From NCBI GenBank assembly GCA_026397715.1, contig JAPLUN010000375.1:1-32468 (forward strand): a stretch of 32,468 nt of DNA, in the 5' to 3' direction. This DNA comes from Verrucomicrobiota bacterium (lineage in GTDB: Bacteria > Verrucomicrobiota > Verrucomicrobiia > Verrucomicrobiales > Verrucomicrobiaceae). Shown here one piece after another: positions 1 to 7,061 of the stretch (its first letter is position 1; each line of letters begins with the position of its first letter). A program made the translations under genes and the position numbers. Under the pieces are notes generated by a model. The model saw only the letters and a list, made by a program, of their open reading frames with translations. It was not told where the DNA came from and did not search any database.

Positions 1-2
1 TC

Positions 3-224
3 ACGCCGCTGGAGGCCAAGACCATCGTCACACGCATGTCTCGCGGCTCCAAGCTCGTCCTCGTCGGTGACCCGGCGCAGATCGACAATCCCTACGTGGA
101 CAGTCGGAGCAACGGCCTCGTGTACACGCGCCAGCGCATGCGCGGGCAGACGTTCGCGGCGCACGTTCCGCTGGTCAAAGGTGAACGCAGTCCCCTGGCG
201 GAAGCAGCGGCGCGTTTGCTGTGA
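3..224 (+). CDS. PhoH-like ATPase, C-terminal fragment (5' truncated by window edge)
   Basis: Only the last 73 residues are present, because the reading frame runs open into the left edge. The residues following TPLEAKTIVTRM, with KLVLVGDPAQIDNPY and then SNGLVYTRQRM, match the end of the PhoH/YlaK-type ATPase domain, where the GDP.QIDNPYLD block is characteristic. PhoH family proteins are cytoplasmic P-loop NTPases, often fused to a PIN nuclease domain and linked to RNA metabolism. The P-loop and any PIN domain would lie outside the window. The frame ends at a TGA at 222-224, and a hairpin about 30 bases further on may be its terminator. The family assignment is fairly secure from the GDP..QIDNPY block; the full architecture cannot be seen. 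Confidence 0.85.
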   Translation, partial: TPLEAKTIVTRMSRGSKLVLVGDPAQIDNPYVDSRSNGLVYTRQRMRGQTFAAHVPLVKGERSPLAEAAARLL

Positions 225-253
225 CCTGCATTCGTTGTGGAAATTCGCAGCCG

Positions 254-275
254 AAAAATTCCTCTGTGAATTTTT
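254..275. terminator. Hairpin after phoH-like gene, possible terminator
   Basis: AAAAATTC at 254-261 and GAATTTTT at 268-275 form an 8-bp stem around a 6-base loop. The 3' arm ends in a run of five T. It sits 30 bases after the phoH-like stop codon. The stem is AT-rich, so it would be a weak terminator, and because it is symmetrical it could work from either side. No alternative role is apparent. Confidence 0.4.
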
Positions 276-372
276 GAAATGGAATGAGAGCCTTTCCGTT
301 TAAAACGGCACGCACCGGACTGGAGATCCCAGAATCCAGCGCTTCTCCATCAACAATCCAACATTGATCCTT

Positions 373-666
373 ATGAAAGCTGTTACCTCATTCCTCGCCA
401 TTTTGGCGCTCTCCGCTGTCACCTCCTTTGCCGCTGAAGGTGACGCCCCCAAGAAACCTGAAGGCGACAAGGGCAAGCCAAAGCTGAGCCCGGAAGAAAT
501 GTTCACCAAGAAGGATGCTGATAAAGACGGCAAGATCTCCAAGGAAGAGTTCCTCAAGGGCTCCAAAGACGCCGCCAAGTCCGAGGCCTCATTCACCAAA
601 AAGGACAAGGACAAGGACGGCTCCCTTTCCAAGGAAGAATTCACTGCAGTGGCGAAGAAGAAGTAA
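373..666 (+). CDS. Small secreted EF-hand calcium-binding protein (copy A)
   Basis: A 97-residue protein. Residues 1-20 form a signal peptide (MK, a hydrophobic stretch, then SFA-AEG), so it should be exported. A Lys/Pro/Gly-rich linker (about 25-40) leads to two canonical 12-residue EF-hand loops, D48-E59 and D78-E89. Each has Asp at positions 1, 3 and 5, Gly at 6, a hydrophobic residue at 8 and Glu at 12, which is the full Ca2+-coordinating set. The tail is Lys-rich. A TTG at 364 lies upstream in frame, but the ATG at 373 gives a normal signal peptide and aligns with the start of copy B. No Shine-Dalgarno motif precedes the start. Likely role: periplasmic or extracellular Ca2+ binding or buffering. 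The specific partner is unknown. Confidence 0.88.
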   Translation: MKAVTSFLAILALSAVTSFAAEGDAPKKPEGDKGKPKLSPEEMFTKKDADKDGKISKEEFLKGSKDAAKSEASFTKKDKDKDGSLSKEEFTAVAKKK

Positions 667-702
667 GACGCCTGATCCGCGCTCTGACCTGAAAAGTCAC
701 CA

Positions 703-735
703 CGCCGCACCCGCCCCGCGCGAGTGCGGCGTTTT
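703..735 (+). terminator. Rho-independent terminator of EF-hand gene A
   Basis: CGCCGCAC (703-710) pairs with GTGCGGCG (724-731) around a 13-base loop and is followed by TTTT. It lies 37 bases after the stop codon of the first EF-hand gene. The same hairpin, with an identical loop, follows the second copy. Confidence 0.75.
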
Positions 736-889
736 GATGTCTGCTTCAGGGAGGTCCCCGATACAGATAATAAAAAACCCCCATCTTTTATCGAAACGAA
801 ATGGGCGGCTTCTCGTTTAACACGGCACGCGCAGGACTGGGACTTCCAGAATTCCACGCTCTTACACCAACAACCCAACATCGACCCAC

Positions 890-1195
890 ATGAAAATTAT
901 CACCTCGCTCCTCGCCATCCTGGCACTCTCCGCAGTCACCTCCTTCGCCGCTGAAGGTGATGCCCCCAAGAAGCCAGAAGGCGACAAGGGCAAGCCCAAG
1001 ATGAATCCCGAGGAAATGATCAAGAAACTCGACACCGACAAAGACGGCAAAGTTTCCAAGGCAGAATTCATGGCTTCTCCGAATGCCAAGAAGGACGAAG
1101 CCAAGGCCACCGAGCGCTTTGGCAAGATGGACAAGAACAGCGACGGCTCCCTCACGCTGGAAGAACTGACCCCGAAGAAAAAGAAGGACGCCTGA
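890..1195 (+). CDS. Small secreted EF-hand calcium-binding protein (copy B)
   Basis: A 101-residue paralogue of the preceding gene. The first 37 residues (signal peptide, then AEGDAPKKPEGDKGKPK) differ from copy A at only a few positions. Two EF-hand loops are present: D48-E59 (D.D.DG.V...E) and D81-E92 (D.N.DG.L...E, with Asn at position 3, which is common in functional EF hands). The linker between the hands is longer than in copy A (MASPNAKKDEAKATERFGKM), so the two hands are spaced like a normal EF-hand pair. It starts at ATG 890 with no Shine-Dalgarno motif; the leader is A/C-rich. It is probably exported and binds Ca2+; the divergence from copy A suggests different affinity or partner. 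Confidence 0.88.
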   Translation: MKIITSLLAILALSAVTSFAAEGDAPKKPEGDKGKPKMNPEEMIKKLDTDKDGKVSKAEFMASPNAKKDEAKATERFGKMDKNSDGSLTLEELTPKKKKDA

Positions 1196-1230
1196 GCCGT
1201 CTGACTCTTTGACTTCCGCCAGTCATCAAG

Positions 1231-1264
1231 GCCGCACCCGCCCCGCGCGAGTGCGGCTTTTTTT
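1231..1264 (+). terminator. Rho-independent terminator of EF-hand gene B
   Basis: GCCGCAC (1231-1237) and GTGCGGC (1251-1257) form a GC-rich stem with the same 13-base loop as terminator A, followed by seven T (1258-1264). This is a textbook intrinsic terminator, 35 bases after the stop codon. Confidence 0.85.
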
Positions 1265-1344
1265 GTGGATGCGTTTGCCAGAAGGCGGAAGAAGCCCCCT
1301 GCCCACCAACGTACCTTCTGTCCTTCCTGCTTCTCCTTTTTCGA

Positions 1345-3696
1345 ATGCTCCGCTGCACCTTCATCACATTCCTGCTCTGCACTGCCACCAGCCATGCGGC
1401 GGTGGACTACACCACGCAGATCAAACCACTGCTGCAACAGCACTGCGTGAAATGCCACGGTGCGACCACGCAGAAATCCCAGCTCAAGCTCGACACCGCC
1501 GCTGCTGCCCGCACCGGCGGCAAACATGGAGCCACCCTGCCCGATCTTCTTGTGCAGGTCGTCTCTGGGACTCACGCTGAAATCCCGCAGATGCCTTACA
1601 AACGCGGGCCGCTGGATTCTGCACAGATCGCGCTCATCAAGCAGTGGGTTGGTGAAGGCGCACATTCGCCCGCTGAGGAAGCTCCAAGCGATGACCGGCA
1701 CTGGGCGTTCATTGCGCCGCTCAAAGCTCCGCTGCCGCAGAGTGGCAGCAAGCATCCCATTGATGCTTTCATTCGCGCAAGCCTCAGCAAGGCGGGACTG
1801 GAGCCCTCGTCCCCTGCAGCACCTGCCACACTCATTCGCCGTCTCCATCTGGACATTACCGGCCTGCCGCCGACGCCTGCTGAAGTGGCAGCTTTCCTGA
1901 AACAGCCGGAATCAAACTGTGAAGAGCTGGTGACAAAACTGCTCGCGTCGAAGCACTATGGCGAACGCTGGGGCCGCTGGTGGCTTGATCAGGCGCGCTA
2001 CGGCGACAGCAATGGGTACAGCATCGACGCCCCGCGCAGCATGTGGCCGTATCGCGATTATGTCGTCAACGCCTTGAACCAGGACAAGCCCTTCGACCAG
2101 TTCACGCTGGAACAACTCGCGGGTGACATGCTTCCCAAACCTTCGCGCGAGCAACTCATCGCCACAGGCTTCCACCGCAACACACAGATCAATCAGGAGG
2201 GCGGCATCGACAAAGAGCAGTTCCGCATCGAGAGCATCTTTGATCGCGTGGCCACCACCGGCACGGTCTGGCTCGGACTCACCATCGGCTGCGCGCAGTG
2301 CCACGATCACAAGTTTGATCCGATCAGCCAGCGCGAGTACTATCAGCTCTTCGCCTTCCTCAACAACCAGGACGAGCCAACCCTGACCGTGCCTGATCCT
2401 GGGCAGGATCTCGACAAGTTGAAGGCCGAGCACACGCAGGTGCTCAAGCAGATCGATGCGCACATCAAGGCGAGAATCGCCGTGCTGCAGGAATGGGAGA
2501 AGACCTTGGGTGACCAGTCCAAAAAACTGGTCGATGCCGAGGCGCTGAAGTCCCTGGCCAAGCCCGCGGCCAAACGTGGTGCCGCTGATCTGCGCATTCT
2601 TTTCAAAGCCATGACCGGCACGTCTGACAGCGTCTTCAATCCGCTCTACGACCGGCACCTTGAACTCGACAACATCTTCAAAAACGGCACCACGACCCTG
2701 GTGATGAAGGAACTGCCGCAGCCGCGCAAAACCACGCTCTTCATCAAAGGTGATTTCACCCGGCCGTCCGATGAAGTTCTGCCCGGCGTGCTCGCCGTGC
2801 TGCCGCCTCTGCCCGAAGGAACCAAGGCAGACCGCCTCGCCCTTGCACGCTGGCTCATTGATTCGAAGAACCCGCTCACTGCACGCGTGATCGTGAACCG
2901 CGTGTGGCAGCAGTACTTTGGACGCGGCCTTGTCTCGACGGAAAATGATTTCGGCACCATGGGCCGCCTGCCCACCCACCCCGAACTGCTCGACTGGCTC
3001 GCCGTTGATTTCATGGAACACGGCTGGAGTTTGAAGCACCTGCACCGACTCATTGTCACAAGCGCGACGTATCAGCAGGCTTCCACCATTCAGCCTTCAT
3101 CAGCCCGCATTGATCCCAACAATGACCTGCTCTGGCGGCAGAACCGTCTGCGGCTGGATGCGGAAGTCGTGCGCGATGTCTGCCTTGCCGCCAGCGGCCT
3201 GCTCTCACCCAAGATGGGAGGTGCGCCCGTTTATCCACCGATTCCTGAGGGCGTCATGTCCTTGGGGCAGGTCAAACGCGGCTGGCCGCTCAGCAAGGGC
3301 AGCGACCGTTACCGGCGCGGAATTTACACCTTCATCTTCCGCGCCACACCGCCGCCTGCGCTGAGTGTCTTTGATGCTCCCGATGGCTTCAGCACCTGCA
3401 CACGCCGCATCCGCAGCAACACGCCGCTGCAGGCCCTCACCCTGCTCAATGACAGCGCCTATGTGGAGTTCGCGCAGGCTTTGGCTGCACGCCTGATCAA
3501 GGAAGCCAAAACCGACGATGCCCGCATCTCTCACGCCTGCCAGCTCTGTCTCTCCCGCCCGCCGATCGAAAACGAACGAAAGGCTCTCACGCGCCTGCTG
3601 GCCGCAGAACGTCATGCGAACGCCACTGAAGCTCAAGCCTGGCAGGCGGTGGCCCGTGTGATGCTGAATCTGGACGAGACGATCACGCGGGAGTGA
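1345..3696 (+). CDS. Secreted PSCyt1-DUF1549-DUF1553 (PSD1) c-type cytochrome
   Basis: A 783-residue protein with an N-terminal signal peptide (about 1-19). A planctomycete-type cytochrome c domain follows, with the haem motif CVKCH at 34-38. DUF1549 (PSCyt2) spans about 137-340 and includes ERWGRWWLDQARY and a second CAQCH at 316-320 followed by DHKFDP. DUF1553 (PSD1) spans about 494-745, with ARVIVNRVWQQYFGRGLV and the TCTRRIRSNTPLQALTLLND block. Such proteins are numerous in Planctomycetota and Verrucomicrobiota and are thought to take part in periplasmic redox chemistry, often on polysaccharides or sulfated sugars; the reaction is unproven. They usually sit next to a DUF1501 gene, but none is adjacent here. 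The inter-domain segment (about 345-480) is fairly short. It is convergent with the next gene, 12 bases away. Confidence 0.92.
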   Translation: MLRCTFITFLLCTATSHAAVDYTTQIKPLLQQHCVKCHGATTQKSQLKLDTAAAARTGGKHGATLPDLLVQVVSGTHAEIPQMPYKRGPLDSAQIALIKQWVGEGAHSPAEEAPSDDRHWAFIAPLKAPLPQSGSKHPIDAFIRASLSKAGLEPSSPAAPATLIRRLHLDITGLPPTPAEVAAFLKQPESNCEELVTKLLASKHYGERWGRWWLDQARYGDSNGYSIDAPRSMWPYRDYVVNALNQDKPFDQFTLEQLAGDMLPKPSREQLIATGFHRNTQINQEGGIDKEQFRIESIFDRVATTGTVWLGLTIGCAQCHDHKFDPISQREYYQLFAFLNNQDEPTLTVPDPGQDLDKLKAEHTQVLKQIDAHIKARIAVLQEWEKTLGDQSKKLVDAEALKSLAKPAAKRGAADLRILFKAMTGTSDSVFNPLYDRHLELDNIFKNGTTTLVMKELPQPRKTTLFIKGDFTRPSDEVLPGVLAVLPPLPEGTKADRLALARWLIDSKNPLTARVIVNRVWQQYFGRGLVSTENDFGTMGRLPTHPELLDWLAVDFMEHGWSLKHLHRLIVTSATYQQASTIQPSSARIDPNNDLLWRQNRLRLDAEVVRDVCLAASGLLSPKMGGAPVYPPIPEGVMSLGQVKRGWPLSKGSDRYRRGIYTFIFRATPPPALSVFDAPDGFSTCTRRIRSNTPLQALTLLNDSAYVEFAQALAARLIKEAKTDDARISHACQLCLSRPPIENERKALTRLLAAERHANATEAQAWQAVARVMLNLDETITRE

Positions 3697-3708
3697 AGAT
3701 CACTCCGC

Positions 3709-5184
3709 TTACTGGCGGTTGGGCTCCTTCAGTGCCAGGAGCAGCCACTGGGGGGGATTGGCTGGAAGTTTGATCTTGCGATTCTTCTTCAAGAACTCGG
3801 ACAGGTGGAGCCGGCCGGTCATCGTGCCCTTTTCATCATGCATGTAGACAAAAGGACGACCGCCTATCACGGCCCCGACAAGAAGATTCTTCGGACCCGC
3901 TATGTTGAGGTCTTCTTTATCGGGTGTCTGGAATTGAGCGATCAGCGGGACCGCCTCCGCAGGATCCCAGGAACTGACGGTCAGTGTTTTGATATTTGAG
4001 CCACCGGTGAAAAGTTTGGCGATTTTGCCGGAAGCATCATATGAGGCTTCATAGGTGGTTTTCACATTCCCATTCGGCAGTGTTTGGACAGACTTCATGA
4101 GCTTTCCGAAAGCGGGCCCCGGCGTGCTCACATACTGGTAGGTCATGGTGCTACCATCCAGCTTGGCATGCACCGCCACCATTTTTTGGGTATCGTACTT
4201 GTAGCTCTCTTTCTGACCCCGGGCATTCTCGCGTTCCAGCGAAGGGAATGCTTCTTTGCCGTCCTTGTTGGGAGTGACTGTGTAGGTGAAGTCTCCGTCG
4301 TTCTGAAGCCAGCCTGTCGCCGGATCCCACTGAAAGGTGCGCGATGTCTGAGCCTTGGCGCCGTCCTTTTCCGTCACAGTCAGCTTCATCATTTTGCTCT
4401 TCGAGTCCCGCTCCAGGACACTGTCCATGTTGTAACCAGCCTTGTTGGTCAAACCGATGATCGAAGTCGCCGTGCTGATGACGGACGAGCCACCGGCAGC
4501 GGTGGTCACCTGCGGCTTTGTACCGATCTTGAAGGAAATTGATTCGGACTTGTTGTAGTCAATGCGGGAAACAATCCCGGTTTTCGGATCGTAAGAGGCC
4601 GAGAGCAGCCGACCAAACTGCTTCGACTCAATGGCCGTGGCTTTACTTTCTGTGTGACTCCAACGAAGCACGTCACCTTTGTGGGTAAGCGCGGCAAGCA
4701 AACGTCCATCCGAATAGTCATAGGTCCAACCTGCGTCGTCTGTGACTTCGAAATGATCCGCCTTGATCCGGCCCTTCCACTGCCGGTCCTTCGTGGCGTA
4801 CAGACTGCTGTCTTTGGCATCCATGTACAGGGTTTCACTGTTGCCGCTCAGTGTGTAAAGTCTCACGCTGGTCTCGTTTAATTTTTTGACCCGGCTTTCA
4901 AGCAGCGGAAACCACCAGCCTTCGCCGCCGATCCCCTGCCCGACAAAACGCTGCTCGCTGCAAAACTGAAGCCGTACCGGAAGCTGGGCCGAATCGTCGG
5001 GGCCGCCGATCTTCATGTCCTCGTCAAAATCAAACCAGATGCTGAAGTTTCCCCACCTATCCGCCCAGCCCAGGGCATTCTTAATCTGCTGAAGGTTCTG
5101 AGAAAACGCGGCAGTGGCCACCACGAGGTTGGCAATCAGGAGCAGCAAGCATGACCGAAAGTGATGAGGACGAATGAAGTTCAT
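3709..5184 (-). CDS. Secreted YD/RHS-like repeat protein
   Basis: About 491 residues from ATG 5184, which gives a normal signal peptide (MNFIRPHHFRS, a hydrophobic core, then AFSQ). An upstream in-frame TTG at 5223 would add 13 residues and bury the signal. The body contains degenerate YD-type beta repeats: GWTYDYSDGRLLAALTHKG, SASYDPKTGIVSRIDYN, ESYKYDTQKMVAVHAKLDG and TYEASYDASGKIAKLF. These resemble the repeats that build the RHS shell, but the C-terminal RHS core/self-cleavage motif and toxin domain are missing. The protein ends with HDEKGTMTGRLHLSEFLKK. It is probably an exported structural or binding protein; no enzyme motif is visible. No close named family is recognised. It shares no operon: the upstream gene ends 126 bases away and the 3' neighbour is convergent. 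Confidence 0.7.
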   Translation of the reverse strand: MNFIRPHHFRSCLLLLIANLVVATAAFSQNLQQIKNALGWADRWGNFSIWFDFDEDMKIGGPDDSAQLPVRLQFCSEQRFVGQGIGGEGWWFPLLESRVKKLNETSVRLYTLSGNSETLYMDAKDSSLYATKDRQWKGRIKADHFEVTDDAGWTYDYSDGRLLAALTHKGDVLRWSHTESKATAIESKQFGRLLSASYDPKTGIVSRIDYNKSESISFKIGTKPQVTTAAGGSSVISTATSIIGLTNKAGYNMDSVLERDSKSKMMKLTVTEKDGAKAQTSRTFQWDPATGWLQNDGDFTYTVTPNKDGKEAFPSLERENARGQKESYKYDTQKMVAVHAKLDGSTMTYQYVSTPGPAFGKLMKSVQTLPNGNVKTTYEASYDASGKIAKLFTGGSNIKTLTVSSWDPAEAVPLIAQFQTPDKEDLNIAGPKNLLVGAVIGGRPFVYMHDEKGTMTGRLHLSEFLKKNRKIKLPANPPQWLLLALKEPNRQ

Positions 5185-5310
5185 GGTTACTGTGGAGCTA
5201 TAAAATCGAGAGGCTTGATGCAATGTTTCTCTAAACTTTTAAAGCGGCACACCCCCGAATTATTGGGCTGTTTTATTCAATCTCGGTGGAGAAGCAAGCC
5301 CCTTCGCTAT

Positions 5311-5790
5311 TCAAATATTTTCCCACGCGCGCGCTCCCACCGGATCGCGGCCTTCATCATACTCGATGTGGTCGATCAGGGTCTCGATGGGCTTGCCGGT
5401 GAGGCCGCTGTCTTGAATGCGCTGGGGGAGCACGGCGGAGCGTTCATCACGCCAGCCGAGTTTGGCGATGAAGCGGTTCCACATGTGACACTCCTCATCG
5501 GTGCGGACAGTGCCGCGGGCATGCACCCAGTTCAGAATGTCCTCGTCGCTTCCGCCTTCGAGGACGCGTGTGTGGAGCGTTGCATAAGGGACTCCGAGGA
5601 AACGGCAGCAACGGCCGTCGAGAGTGTAATACTGCGTGTCACCCAGCTGCGCCGTGTAATCGGCCGGAAGTTTGGCTGCAGCGTGCAGACGGATCTTGTC
5701 GAGCATGCGACCAAAATAGATAAGGCGGCCGACCTTGGCGTAGCAACTGCGGAGACCTGGGACGTAGGGCATGACGTCACTCTTCTCCAT
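5311..5790 (-). CDS. DUF5069 domain-containing protein
   Basis: 159 residues, probably cytoplasmic, with no signal peptide or membrane segment. The layout fits DUF5069, a small family of unknown function frequent in Verrucomicrobiota: VPGLRSCYAKVGRLIYFGRMLDKIRLHAAAKL near the N-terminus, then CCRFLGVPYATLHTRVLEGGSDEDILNWV and a C-terminal helical part. A second possible start lies at 5772 (MPYVPGL). It is preceded by GAAGAG and would place the start right at the conserved region. The gene lies 45 bases after the last T2SS gene on the same strand and may be its distal cistron, though no functional link is known. Confidence 0.72.
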   Translation of the reverse strand: MEKSDVMPYVPGLRSCYAKVGRLIYFGRMLDKIRLHAAAKLPADYTAQLGDTQYYTLDGRCCRFLGVPYATLHTRVLEGGSDEDILNWVHARGTVRTDEECHMWNRFIAKLGWRDERSAVLPQRIQDSGLTGKPIETLIDHIEYDEGRDPVGARAWENI

Positions 5791-5835
5791 GGCTCAACCA
5801 TTTGGCAAGCCATGACATGCGGCTATGGCTGTCCC

Positions 5836-6477
5836 TTAAGGCGGAGGTAAAGGCACATCATTGATCCGTGGCGCAGCGGGTTTGGGCGCAGCACCGGGGA
5901 TCGGCGCGGATGGCGGGGGAAGAATCGGATTGGGCGGCAGGCCTGTCTGCACAGGCGGAGTGTTCATGTTTTGACGCTGGGGCATGCCGCGGCCTTGATT
6001 CGGTGCGGCAGACTGCTGAGAGGGAATGGCACTCCTGACCTCAACTGGCGGAGCGGCGGAGAGATCGGCAAAACTGATCCAGCCGGCCTGATCTCCCTTT
6101 TGCAATTGAATGCGTGTCTTGTCCACGCTCTCGCCGGGTTTGACCGCGCGTATCTTGATGCCCATTTCGTTTTCCGAACCGATGCGCGCCTCCATGACTT
6201 GAGAGGTGGTGCGGTCCACCAGCACGGCGACGACTCCACCATCGATCTCATAGATGCCGGAAAGGCTGAGGTTGTCGGCGAAGTTCGGCCCTGTCGGTGC
6301 ATCGGGTGAAGGCAGGTCCTTGGTGGTGAAGATGGAACGCTCCCACAGTGGAGCAAAGTGCTGCAGTTTTGGAAACGGCACGGGGGTGGCGTCTTTTTTC
6401 TGTGGCTCCTGGGAAGATGCGTGAGAGGCAAACATCGCCAGCCCAAGCAGTGAGAATGAAAACGTTGAAAGTTTCAT
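5836..6477 (-). CDS. GspC/PilP-like inner-membrane or periplasmic T2SS component
   Basis: 213 residues: an N-terminal signal/anchor (1-22), then a segment like the GspC/PilP homology region (about 40-140). The block FAPLWERSIFTTKDLP resembles the start of the GspC HR domain, and LSLSGIYEIDGGVVAVLVDR followed by the GIKIRAVKPGESVDKTRIQL stretch fits its beta fold. The C-terminal 70 residues are Pro-rich and low in complexity. In T2SS, GspC links the inner-membrane platform to the secretin; PilP does the same in type IV pili. Sequence identity alone is weak, and the call rests on fold-like pattern plus position: two bases after the GspM-like gene and last in the pseudopilin cluster. No PDZ domain is visible. 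Confidence 0.55.
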   Translation of the reverse strand: MKLSTFSFSLLGLAMFASHASSQEPQKKDATPVPFPKLQHFAPLWERSIFTTKDLPSPDAPTGPNFADNLSLSGIYEIDGGVVAVLVDRTTSQVMEARIGSENEMGIKIRAVKPGESVDKTRIQLQKGDQAGWISFADLSAAPPVEVRSAIPSQQSAAPNQGRGMPQRQNMNTPPVQTGLPPNPILPPPSAPIPGAAPKPAAPRINDVPLPPP

Positions 6478-6479
6478 GG

Positions 6480-7061
6480 CTAGTTTGCTTTGCTGACCTT
6501 GGGTGCCGATTTCTCACGGTAGAACTGGGTGAACTCGACTTCGGCGTTGATGGTCTTGTTGGTGCCGCTGGGATTGATCTGCATGCGGGTGATGCCGAGG
6601 AAGCTCTGCGGCTGCTGCAGTGCATGAAGCCAACCGAAGAATGCCTGCTCCTGAATGCCTGCGAGTGTGATCTTGACGGTGGCCTTGTCAAAGTAGCCGA
6701 GGTTTTCCTCAAGCGGCAGACCGTCAGGCCCGAGCACGCGTGCGGCTTCGATGAATTCCTTGCCGCCGATGCCGATGCCTTTTTTTTCCGCCTCGCCGGT
6801 GATGAGTTCCAGCAGCTTGGCAGAAGCCTCCTGCCGGCTGGTGAAGTTTGGACAGCGCTCTTCAAGCCAGCCGTACTTGTCCGCCCAATCAGCGCCCTGT
6901 GAGATGGCGAGGTTCATATCGGCGAGACGGTCGCGCAGGGTGTCGTTCTCCTCGCGGATGGCCGTGTAGTTGTTGAAGGCGTACATGAGCCCGCCACCGC
7001 CGATGATGGCGAGGAACAGGAAGGCGAATACGCCGAGCAGCACTTTCTCACTCTTCTTCAT
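6480..7061 (-). CDS. GspM/PilO-like T2SS platform protein
   Basis: 193 residues: a short cytoplasmic N-terminus (MKKSEK), one transmembrane helix (about 7-29), a coiled-coil-like stretch (about 30-75) and a small alpha/beta periplasmic domain. This is the architecture of GspM and PilO, which pair with GspL/PilN to position the assembly ATPase. Its start overlaps the stop of the GspL-like gene by four bases (ATGA), so the two are probably translationally coupled. It is one of very few starts here with a good Shine-Dalgarno sequence (AGGGAGGG about 10 bases upstream). The assignment rests on architecture and gene order rather than a diagnostic motif. Confidence 0.65.
   Translation of the reverse strand: MKKSEKVLLGVFAFLFLAIIGGGGLMYAFNNYTAIREENDTLRDRLADMNLAISQGADWADKYGWLEERCPNFTSRQEASAKLLELITGEAEKKGIGIGGKEFIEAARVLGPDGLPLEENLGYFDKATVKITLAGIQEQAFFGWLHALQQPQSFLGITRMQINPSGTNKTINAEVEFTQFYREKSAPKVSKAN

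Larger units (their letters stand above)
291..735 (+). repeat. Tandem duplication unit A: leader + EF-hand gene + terminator
   Basis: First copy of a duplicated transcription unit. The leader (about 291-372), the signal peptide and first 37 codons of the gene, and the terminator (703-735) all have clear counterparts in the second copy at about 807-1264. Shared leader words include CGTTTAA, ACGGCACGC, GGACTGG, CCAGAAT and CAACA.CCAACAT. The terminator stem and its 13-base loop are identical in the two copies. Divergence is concentrated in the second half of the coding region, around the second EF hand. A 13-bp palindrome (CCGTTTAAAACGG, 296-308) in this leader is broken in copy B. Confidence 0.8.
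807..1264 (+). repeat. Tandem duplication unit B: leader + EF-hand gene + terminator
   Basis: Second copy of the transcription unit described at 291-735. The leader (about 807-889) keeps the order of the shared words and the spacing to the ATG. The coding region keeps the signal peptide and linker almost unchanged. The terminator hairpin is retained with a longer T tail. This points to tandem duplication of a whole cistron with its control elements. Confidence 0.8.

Noticed and set aside
862..3045. Minus-strand open frames (328 and 377 residues) opposite EF-hand gene B and the PSD1 cytochrome
   Set aside because: They cross the terminator and lie opposite genes with clear haem and EF-hand motifs; no recognisable protein features of their own.
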